Positions 55,225-64,000 of a stretch of 64,000 nucleotides of DNA are shown here, piece after piece (position 1 is the first letter of the stretch; each line of letters starts with the position of its first letter). The DNA is taken from contig VSDK01024160.1 of NCBI GenBank assembly GCA_009767595.1, positions 646,097-710,096 of the forward strand, written 5' to 3'. The position numbers and the translations under genes were made by a program. The DNA comes from Symbiodinium kawagutii. Taxonomy: Eukaryota; Sar; Dinophyceae; Suessiales; Symbiodiniaceae. Under the pieces are notes generated by a model, which did no database searches, was not told the origin of the DNA, and saw only the letters and a program-made list of their open reading frames with translations.

Positions 55225-55307
55225 ACTGGTTGGTCAATTTCCCTAGTAATCATTAACAAGTTGTTGGTTGCCCAATATTTTTCATGGGGGCAGAAACCAC
55301 CAACCAG
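55225..55307 (+). mobile_element. MITE-like family A, copy 7
   Basis: Left actggttggtcaa, core tttccctagtaatcattaac, right gcagaaaccaccaaccag. Lies 39 bases after the dynein stop codon. Confidence 0.72.
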
Positions 55308-55309
55308 CG

Positions 55310-57240
55310 ATTGAACGGCTCACTTTGAGAAGAGTTGCACCTCAACTGGTGTTTGGAAGCTCTTGGTGATAGCACCCCTTGCTGTCAATGAATTCCAAGT
55401 GTACAAAAGTTTTCCGCAGGCATGGGCGATTAACACGGTCGCAGAAAACAAACCATTCGCCTGTGGCCCCAGTAGTTCTGAATTGTCAGCCAAGAACAAG
55501 AAGACGGTTGGGAACACTTTGCTCCAATCCTGTGGAGGATGGGCAATTGGTGGTTTCTCAAAGTAGGGGCACCTCCGAAGTCATCTTTGATATATGTCAC
55601 TTCTGGCAATCATATGTATACCATCTCTAACTTGGGGGTCCTTTAAGATAAATCACTATTTATGGAGGGGCCTCCGAAACTGAATTTCCAGAACTGCTGG
55701 GTTCTCCGAATTTGAGCTCCAAAATGGGGAAGCAACTGACCGCAGCTCAATGGACCAAAAGTGGAGCCTCCGCGCTGTCCGCGTCGTTTGGGGCTGTGGC
55801 TGAAGTTGGGTGGGTGATGGACATAAACCCCATGATAATCATGAGAACCTTTGATGATGGATGTAAATCCCATGATGGATGTACATCCGATGATGCATCC
55901 TGGATGATGGATGGATATCCCAGTTGAGAAAGTGGCCGCGATTTGTTATGATCACCGGAGAGTCGTTGAGCCACGTTGGTCAGCTGAAAGGAGGATTCTG
56001 CGCCTTGCAAGCGCTCCAGGCTTTCAATTTCACCATTGACAGCGCGGAGTGATCTGGCAGACCGTGCGTTTCGTTGGGTGGTTCGCGGAGGGCAGGGTAC
56101 GACCACCTGAAAACGAAACAGGGTAACGAACATCATGGGGGCTAATGGTTGGGAACATTTTGGAACTATCCCAAGGTCGATGTATTCAGCCAATGTTGAG
56201 GTATAAGAAATGGAAAAGGACCATGTTCGGTCAATGATTGCTATGAGGTTCTACTAGAAACGAGCTTTTTGCAGATCAGGTATGACGGGGGAAAGCCTGT
56301 CAACCACAAGTAAATCAGCTAGGGATGGTATGGGGCTGGCTTCACTAGTGGCCCGGCCCTGCTGATGCTTCATTTCTAGGACTTGCCTGCTGATGAGCTA
56401 TCGGCATCACCTCAGATTTGCTCATCAAATGAGCTAATTGGGAGCTAATCAGCTGTAATGGATCACTACTACTACCATCTAGCTATCACCATGGCCTATC
56501 ACCATGGCCTATCACCATGGACAATGACCTTTGACCATGGCCCATCACCATGGACAGTGATCTTTAACCATGGCCCATCACCATGACCTATCACCATGAC
56601 CTTTAACCATGGCCATCCATGGCCACCATGACCAATCACCGCACCTCCCTACGAGCCCTTGGGATAGCACGGCCCACCGTGAGTGCCAAGGAGCGGCAAC
56701 GTTCAGGTCCGAACGATCCCCGTGCCCGGAGCCCCGTTAGGGGTCGGATGGTGGTGGCGAGCTGTGATGGATCAATCGCGGGTGATTCATTGATGGGTGG
56801 AATGAATCTTGAGCTATACTGGCCGGTGAATACTTCGTCATGAGAACAATTCGATACGGGTTGCTTTGTTGGATAGTTTCTGACGTTCTGATGGGCTGAC
56901 GTTGTTGGTTATTATTTGAGAAAGTAGTGAATGATGGACCGTCTTTTCTTCACGGGTGTCGTGGTTGATGCTTACTAGCGATGATAAAGGCTTATGCACA
57001 GCTTAAGCGTGGAAAGGTTCGCCGAGATTGGTTGCTTTAGCTATGCGTAAGTTGGGAGCATTGGCGCGACGAAATTGGTCGCAATGATTTGGCGGCTCAG
57101 ACACCGCGGACGGGTCTTGGAAGAGCATCAGTGGCTGAAATGGGCTCATTGATTCTTTTGCATCGCATGGATGTGCCAGAGACATCAGGCATTCCATAGG
57201 CATCCGTAGACATCCATAGGCATCCAAAGGCATCCATAGC
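55310..57240. other. Sequence after dynein, repeat-rich
   Basis: Includes the candidate minus-strand exon, atcaccatggcc tandem repeats (56480-56640), a GC-rich open stretch 56640-56765 without recognised motifs, and catccatag repeats (57178-57245). No secure gene. Confidence 0.55.
55947..56106 (-). CDS. Candidate exon of an unknown minus-strand gene
   Basis: On the minus strand a pyrimidine-rich gtttcgttttcag acceptor precedes VVVPCPPRTTQRNARSARSL then RAVNGEIESLERLQGAESSF and QLTNVAQRLSG; a GT (ctctccg|gtgatc) may be the donor. If real, this gene converges on dynein. No family recognised. Confidence 0.35.
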
Positions 57241-57334
57241 CATCCATGACACCATCGATGTTCCAGCAGGTCCGCAGGTGTGAAGAAATGACCTGCTCTC
57301 CATTGCTTTGCTCACCTGCCCAAGGCCGAGTGAG

Positions 57335-57478
57335 GACCTTGGAGTGTCAGCAGGTCTGCCGGAGGATTTGCCCGCTCGGGACCTTAGAGGACGGCGCCTG
57401 GGAGCGGCATCCAGGCCTTGAGCATCATGCTGGGTTGGGGGCTGCGTTGAAGCCGCTGGTAGCCACGTACAAGCAAAC
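57335..57478 (+). other. Exon-like GC-rich island 1 downstream of dynein
   Basis: Open frame reading ECQQVCRRICPLGTLEDGAW then HHAGLGAALKPLVATYK. It is composition-distinct and may be an exon of a downstream + strand gene. Family unknown. Confidence 0.3.
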
Positions 57479-57682
57479 TATCTAATCAGCTGATCAAGGC
57501 CATTGCTACTGATTAGCCACTCCAACACTCAGCAGCTGACAACCACCGTTGGTTTTTCAAACCCTGGTTCAGCTAATCAAGATGAATTGACCAATGCTAA
57601 GTTGACCTACCAGTACTGAGCACCCACCAGCTACGTCAATCTTGGCTAAGCACCAACCAGCTACACCACGCACCGGTCCTCC

Positions 57683-57806
57683 TCCCTGGCTCCCATGGTC
57701 GCCACCGCGGTTCAGGTGCTGAACCAAGTGCTGCCCATCTCCTTGGAACACACGACCTCGGAGAAGCAGGGGGACCCGGTGATCAATGGGCAGATCAGCT
57801 CGTAAA
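57683..57806 (+). other. Exon-like GC-rich island 2 downstream of dynein
   Basis: Reads APMVATAVQVLNQVLPISLE then HTTSEKQGDPVINGQISS before TAA. Possible AG|G boundaries exist inside. Family unknown. Confidence 0.3.
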
Positions 57807-57815
57807 TGAATTATT

Positions 57816-57917
57816 AACCAACCAATAATGGGGTATAACAACCCACGATAATAGGGAAACCAATGCTTAATGATAGGGGAACCAGGGGGACTAAGGGTTT
57901 TGACCCATGGCCAACTG
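57816..57917 (+). repeat. Dispersed repeat family E, copy 3
   Basis: aaccaaccaataatggggta ... gataggggaaccagggggac then gggttttgacccatggcc. Confidence 0.72.
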
Positions 57918-59535
57918 GTGAATATGGCCATGGGTCAAGCAGTTCAACAGCCAACAACATTGGTTAACTAGCTGGTTGAGCTGGTTTAGAGTAGGGGGAT
58001 AAGAAGCAACAGTAATAGGGGATATACCGGCTCTATATGGCCATGGGTCAAGCAGTTAACCAAGTTTATGGGGGATAATAGCCAACAATCATGGGGAAAA
58101 CAATGGCTAATGAGTGTTTGGACTCACTGCCATATTAGTTTTAATCAAGCTGTATATAGATGTTTGATATTGAGTAATGCTGGTTAATACTGTTTTTTGT
58201 GGTTTGTACTGGTTACTATGCTGGTTTCTTTTAGTAATAGGTTAATAATGGGTTTATAATAGCTAATAAATGTGATAGTAGTAGGGGTTACTAATCAACA
58301 CTAATGATAGTGAAACACCTGCTGGCTGGTGCTTTTTAACATCTTGAATTTATAGACAAATAATGGTTAACCATGTGAAAAATCGGTTACAGTAATAAAT
58401 GGTAACAGGGTTGATAAGGTGAGTAACAGGTCTATAAACTGGTGAAAATGGTGGTTTCTGAAAATACTAGGTGATTAATCGCTGATCATGGCTTCTCTTG
58501 GGGAAAAAGAAGCGGCAACAAGACCAATGTGGTTAGTGGGTTGATTAACATTTTTATTTTCCCTGTATGATTCATTGATGATAGTCGTTGACCTGTAGAG
58601 CTTAGGAAAAATGTTTCGGTCGGATTGGTGCAATTGGCCGAAGACTTGGCCCAGATAGGCTAGAACTTAGCACGCCTTGGCTGGTCAAAAATGTCCACCT
58701 TGCAAAAGAACGTGCGCAAAATCAAGATCCACCTACAGCCACATACAGTTGGTGTATCCCCCATTCTTGTTGGTTATGATCCCCTATTAACAAGCATTAT
58801 ATATTGTCCGTTGTGACCCATACATTCATGAGATTTGAAGAGGAAAATCACCTGAAAGCAAACAATTTCAGGGAGGCGGATGCCCCAGGGGCTCCAGTGG
58901 CGCGGGTGCTGTCAGGCATGGAAAGAGTATCCGACCCAGTGGAATTTATAGCCGAGGTGCCGGCTTTTTGTGGGGGAATCGCCCTCTGACATCAGCATCT
59001 CCGGTTGGAAATCTCTGGATTTGTTGCTTTGATCCTTCACTCAGTGAGAGCAATGAGTCGCTATGCTGGAAGCTCAGTGCAATTCAATGAAAATGCCCTT
59101 TGCCATGCATTTGGCTGAGGTTCCATGGTGACATGCTTCCAAGGGCAAACAGTCGAAGCCCGTTGGTTGCTTTGTTTGATTTTGCCTTGCAGTCTCTAAA
59201 GAAACTCTCGCAAACATTTCGATTTATCTTAAAAAGTATCCACAAAAAAAAGCACATCGGGAATGGGAATCCCTGAAAAAAATTGGAATCTTAAAAAGTA
59301 TCCATTCCAATCCCCGCAAAAGGACTGGTTTGGACATTGGGTCAACATGATCAAGCTTTGCAGCGGCGTGCAGCAGGTCACGTGGAACCAAGTGCAGGTG
59401 GGAAGCCGAAGCACCGCCGTGGCTGATTAAGCTTAGGTGGTTCAGCACTGCGAGGAAGCTGTACCGACTTGTGGCCAACCAATGCCACCCACCTAACCAA
59501 CAAACAGCGGTTGCTTGCAACTGCTCATCAGCAAA
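57918..59535. other. AT-rich repeats, no gene seen
   Basis: TGGTTAATAATGG-type low complexity and partial family A/E fragments (about 58060-58120, 58280-58340, 58500-58600). An open frame 58804-58989 lacks recognised motifs. Confidence 0.5.
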
Positions 59536-59633
59536 CTGGCTGGTGGTTTTAAACATGTTTTTACTTTCGCCCGTATTACCAGATGGTGGATTGATTGACC
59601 CACATTTTCCATAGGGGTTGAAACCACCAACCG
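59536..59633 (+). mobile_element. MITE-like family A, copy 8
   Basis: Left ctggctggtggttttaaac, core ggattgattgacccacattt, right ggggttgaaaccaccaaccg. Confidence 0.75.
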
Positions 59634-59698
59634 GGTTGTTGGCCTTCTCATGGCGTACCTTGGCCTTGTAATGTCGTAGAACATCTCAACTCATCGGG

Positions 59699-59971
59699 TT
59701 GTTCGTGGCTGATCTCTTGCCTTTCATTTTTAAGATACAGCTCCTGGGCCCAGCAGCAAAGTTAAGATGTCTTTCCTTTGTTTCGGCCAAGTCCGGCAAG
59801 GATGGTTCGGCTTCGGAGTGGTGGAGGCTGGGCCGGGAGTTGCATCAGCAATGGAGAAAACAACATATTTTGGCTCAGCCAAATGAAGCCGCTAGCCGAA
59901 GAGCTGGCTGGTTGAGATGGCTGGGCCACCAGGTCGCCTTCAGCCCTACTGAACTAACCAGATGGCGATAG
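59699..59971 (+). other. Hypothetical open frame
   Basis: 90 codons including LRCLSFVSAKSGKDGSASEW then RLGRELHQQWRKQHILAQPN. Coding-like composition, but no family and no splice evidence. Confidence 0.2.
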
Positions 59972-59990
59972 AGAGAGAGAGAGAGAGATG
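59969..59990 (+). repeat. GA microsatellite
   Basis: gatagagagagagagagaga run downstream of dynein. Confidence 0.9.
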
Positions 59991-60216
59991 GAGAAACTCT
60001 GGGAAAGCATCAATTCTTGGTTTGAATCACCAATGTTCCAAATGGGGAATGGTTGTCTAAGAAAGGCTTGTCATTAAGCATAAATCAGCCAACATTAATC
60101 ATTTACAATTAAAAAACTAATCATTCAACACCCATTTGAAACCATTTGAAACCCATTAGGTTGAAAACCCAATGATATTTGGTGAAGCCATTTGAAACCG
60201 TTTGAAACCCATTAAT

Positions 60217-60312
60217 TTGGTTGATGGTTTCAAATATTTTTCTCGTAATTATTAAGAAATGGTTGGTTGACTTGCGCATATATTTCATAGGGAGGGTTCA
60301 ACCACCAACCAG
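60217..60312 (+). mobile_element. MITE-like family A, copy 9
   Basis: Left ttggttgatggtttcaa, core aaatggttggttgacttgcg, right agggttcaaccaccaaccag. Confidence 0.75.
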
Positions 60313-60398
60313 TTTGTGATCATCATTTAGCCTTGACCACATATAACCATTATTAACCACTATTATCCACCACGGGCGATACCTCCTGCCGGTGGCAG

Positions 60399-60528
60399 GT
60401 TCGCACGGGCGATGGCTTCGTGGAGTACTTGGGCTTCGATTGGTCGCTCAGCTGCAGGGCCAAAGGGCAGGCGCCCCAGGGCCTCGGGCCGGGCGGCCCT
60501 GCGGCAGCGGCCCTGGATCCAAGTCATG
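60399..60528 (+). CDS. Candidate exon of an unknown downstream gene
   Basis: After a ccggtggcag acceptor comes VRTGDGFVEYLGFDWSLSCR then AKGQAPQGLGPGGPAAAALD, with GT (gtgacc) at 60529. The G+C contrast with the AT-rich flanks is the same as for dynein exons. Family unknown. Confidence 0.4.
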
Positions 60529-60539
60529 GTGACCGGATG

Positions 60540-63440
60540 GTTGAGAGGTCGATGAGAGGGCTGAATTAGATTACTTTGGTGATTACTATGGTGATTACTG
60601 GTTGTTGGTGATGACGATGATTAATGATTGACTCACCAATCACCGGTTTCAAACCACAGCTGCCATTTATCGGAGGAGTTTGTGATTTTTTAATTGGGGT
60701 CCATCATCAACCGGCACAATTGACCATAGCATTCCCAATGCCTCCACTTACCACAGCCAAGGGGAGAAGCTGATTCCAACAATGATGGTAGAACCAGCTG
60801 GTTACATACAGTTCCATGGCAACTGGCAGCATAGGGATTTTATTTTCTGTCCAAAAGATGGGAGGGAGGCACCAACTGCGAACCAGTTCTAGTAGTAACT
60901 CCTTGGATCTTTGGCAGATGAACTGTGACCGCCAGTTTCCGACCACGGGGGATGTCCATTCCGTGGCTTTTTCTGGGGCCATATCTGAGCCATTCTGAGC
61001 TTCAAGCATGGTGGGATCATTTGTACCTGCTATGCATGGTAGGTACTTTTGGTCAGGGTTCGTATCGGGTTTGTTAACCCTTTGACAAAGGATGATAAAG
61101 GTTCAAGCAGTCATTCTTTTCTATACCTAGTGTGAAGTGCAGAGAATTAGAACTTGGAATGAGCACGATCATGGCCGCTTGGTGGTGCATTTTGACGTTG
61201 GTTTTGCCACCAAACCATAGCCACAGGATGTTTTCACTCCAAGGGCAATCGTTAAAAAAAATGCTATCACAAATGAGGCTGAAGCTTGAGGATGAAAAGC
61301 TTATGACCTACGACAACCAATAGTGATGGAACTGGGTCGCTGTATCAAGGGCCATATAATCAGCAAGTCTTGCAACATCCTTGGGCACTTTTGGTGGTGG
61401 GACGAACCATCTGAGTGGTTCAGCTGGCTTTTACGTGACATATCAGAAATGGACTTTGCGCATGCATGCGCAACTGTACATCATATGCGTACTGGGTTCG
61501 CCAACAAAAAAACATCCAGACAAATTAACAGATGAAAGTTGTAAAACCCCCCGGGCACCACCCTTCAATGTTGATTCAGCTTTTGTTTTTTTCCGACCTT
61601 CAAGAACACAGGCTTTTGGAAGCTATATCGCTGTTTCATCTCGGATTGCTGCATTTTTTTAAAGAACCTCGTATTTTACAGCTATACCGCAGTCTACAGT
61701 CCTCTTCATCATTTTATACTAAATCTATCGACCACATCTACTTTCGCAACTAGGCATGCATGTGCAGTAACATGACTCACATCGGGTCACCTCCCCAGAT
61801 CCCATGGTCGGGAGCTGAGGCATCAAGGGTCAGAAGATCGACGACTCCGGTGGGCAAAGTAGCAGCCTCAGACACGTTGGACCCTGTACTTGTTGCGGCT
61901 GTTCAGTGTGCAGGGATGTTCAGGGTATGGCTTAAAGTGGAGCTAAGGGGCTACCCTGCTGGGATCGAACCCAACGGCGACAATGATTTGGAGTCCCAGT
62001 GATTACTTGTGTTGGATGCTTGCCTCAACGCAGGCCAGGATGAGTTTGCAGCATGTGATGTTCGGATGGGTGAGATTACATCCATATGCTTTTGACAGGC
62101 ATCAATCATAGGTACTGGGACTTGACTATGATTCATGTTTTCTTTGAAAGTCCTAGCCGCACGTAGTGATGGGTTTGATTGCAATTGTGTATGGTATTGC
62201 TGGTTTTTTGGAAGTCAGCCCACGCTACTTCAAAGGTGGTTTTGTGTGTGTTTTTTTCTTTGAATTTGTTTGTGGTTGTTTGCTGACCATCTGTCAAACT
62301 TGTTCAAATTCCTCCTTTTCATGGCAAAGATCCTCCCATGTTTGCCAAGGCTATTGCAGATCTTGATCGACATCAACTTTGGCCGTGGGGCAGCTGAATG
62401 TCAAACTGAGGCCGGTGGTCCCCATTTTATATGAAAATCATGCCCTACTGGTACATGACCAAAACAGACTAGAATAGTCATTATTTTCTCAAGAGATGGG
62501 TTAGATGACCTCAGGAATCATCATGAATTACCCTGGAATTAAGATAATGAACAGATTGCTTAATTATCTCAAAGATGCCCCAAGGTCGCTGATCAAATCC
62601 AACTGAAAAGTATTTGGTCATGGTTCTACCGGCTGCTTCGTTGGACATTGCAACTAGTATTGTATCACTGATTCTCAATAAAAAAACTTGTACAACCATT
62701 TGGTCAGGAAAAAAACTGATCCCTTTTTAAAAAATCCTTCGAAGCACCTAGGATCACCGGTTTCAATATCAGTGAAGCCAGATGTCAGGAGGTATTCCAA
62801 GAAAGGTAAGTGAGATACTGGCCCGTTGTGCTGCAAAAAATGCCGCTGAGCAATGATTGGATTACCGATGAAGTCAGCAGTTTCGCACTCATACAGCTCA
62901 AGGCACCTTACCAATGCTGTGCCATTGCCTAAACCTTGTTGAGCCGGTTGAGCCCCCTCAGTTGTGCTTGCAGCTCATGCATGTATTCGATGCTTCACTG
63001 AGCATACTGCAGCATACCCCTACGTAACAACAATCCAGCCTATTGGAGAGTAGTGACCAGCTATTGCAACAAGCCGTCGTGTCTTTTGGTACGGGCTCTT
63101 CATGGGGATCATTCTCCAGGCTACGTAGCCACGTTTAATGATAGTCATTATTGAAATTCATTGATGTACACTACTCATCACTGAGTATCGACAATGAGTC
63201 TTGAAAATCAAACGTAATTGAATAAGAATGATTTAACATGGTCGATGGTACACCTAGATTGACCATACTCACCAACCATCATTAGCCACCATTGCAACCA
63301 CGATCAAGCACTATCAACCACAATCAACTAGGTGGCTCGCAGCCACTAGCTTAGATTTTAGTGTCTTGGGGGGATGGGTTTACCAGGTATCCACCAACAA
63401 TTCACGTTTTAGTAAGAGATCTAAGAGTCGCCAAGTCATC
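60540..63440. other. No recognisable gene
   Basis: Short open frames (61132-61323, 61381-61662, 61760-62002, 62166-62366) have no motifs. The stretch 61800-62000 is more coding-like than the rest. Otherwise mixed unique and low-complexity sequence. Confidence 0.45.
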
Positions 63441-63590
63441 ATCAACCATTATCATCAACCACCAGCCATCATGAACCACCAGCCATCATGCACCGTCAAC
63501 CGTCATCAACCATCATCAACCATCAACCATCAACCACCCATGGTTGAACCCATGGTTGAACTCATGGTTGAAGCCATGGTTGCAGATGGT
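63440..63590 (+). repeat. CATCAACCAT tandem low complexity with short inverted copy
   Basis: Runs of catcaaccatcaaccacc are followed by catggttgaacccatggttg, so the two halves can pair. Confidence 0.7.
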
Positions 63591-63831
63591 GTGCGGCTCA
63601 CCCAGCCTCAGGTTGGGCGCCTCCGCCCCCCGTTCCCGCGACGGAACGGCGCCTGACCTCTGGAGGTGCGGAAGTGGAGAGTGGTGAGTGCTGTTTGGTA
63701 CACGGTTGGTTAGTGATGTTGGGTGATTAGATAGGGTTACAGAAGCTAGGGTTATATATACCTGCGTCACCGTCATTGAGAAACTTTCAACTTATGATTG
63801 AAATAAGAACTTATTCAGGGTCATAAGTTGT

Positions 63832-64000
63832 TTCCCCACCTGTCAGGTGAGGGTTGTTAGATTTTATCAGAGCTGACTTCTCCTTCTCCTTCTCCTCCTC
63901 CTCCTTCTCCTCGCCGGACCTCAACCGCGGCCATCCACGGCGAGTGTCTGCTGCCGGACGTCAAGAAGAAGAAGAGATGTCAGACAGAATGTCCGAGAGA
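63832..64000 (-). repeat. Inverted copy of the composite satellite, entering at the window edge
   Basis: The reverse complement shows, in the order of 48.9-49.5 kb, a 12-bp-satellite-like end (tctctcggacattctgtctg), gttgaggtccggc units, a purine tract and gtcagctctgataaaatcta then acaaccctcacctgacaggt. Confidence 0.82.

Overview
This window looks like nuclear DNA of a dinoflagellate, most likely from the Symbiodinium-like or a related group. Four kinds of evidence support this. One conserved protein is split into about 33 exons of roughly 40-215 bases whose introns start with GC, GA or GT and nearly always end AG before an exonic G. There are degenerate TTTAGGG telomere-type repeats inside the locus. 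A LINE of the dinoflagellate type is present, with AP endonuclease, a YVDN reverse transcriptase and a terminal RNase H. Several co-oriented genes have few or no introns. No bacterial-style operon, ribosome binding site or CRISPR array was seen.

Layout. From base 1 to 55186 the + strand carries the 3' end of one dynein heavy chain gene, from the segment between AAA5 and AAA6 through AAA6 to the C-terminus and stop. About 900 residues are spread over 55 kb, so about 95% of the locus is intron. Exon ends were set by homology to the dynein family and by reading phase; all junctions but two join in phase. The large introns hold other genes, all on the host's strand. Intron 4 (2110-16593) holds a LINE whose first ORF (open 2486-7513) encodes a C5-cytosine-methyltransferase-like domain, a possible Ulp1/C48-type protease triad, an RRM-like segment and a coiled coil; its second ORF is a wreck. 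Intron 7 holds a tandem-repeat protein of unknown family with one in-frame TGA. Intron 10 holds a multipass membrane protein with a TIR-like domain. Intron 11 holds an unrecognised 460-residue protein. Intron 29 holds a PLOD-like (procollagen) glycosyltransferase beside large satellites.

The introns also carry dispersed repeats: a ~100 bp MITE-like family with inverted ends (nine copies), a second ~92 bp MITE-like family (two copies in opposite orientation), a third with GGGGACCCC-type ends, composite fragments, and satellites of 12, 30, 40 and 147 bp. After the dynein stop, 55187-64000 is repeat-rich intergenic or intronic DNA with a few GC-rich, exon-like islands from genes I cannot name. 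The last 170 bases enter an inverted copy of the composite satellite found at 48-49.5 kb.

The genes do not form a pathway. What unites them is architecture: an axonemal motor gene with a very high intron load whose introns host retroelements and compact, probably retroposed, co-oriented genes.
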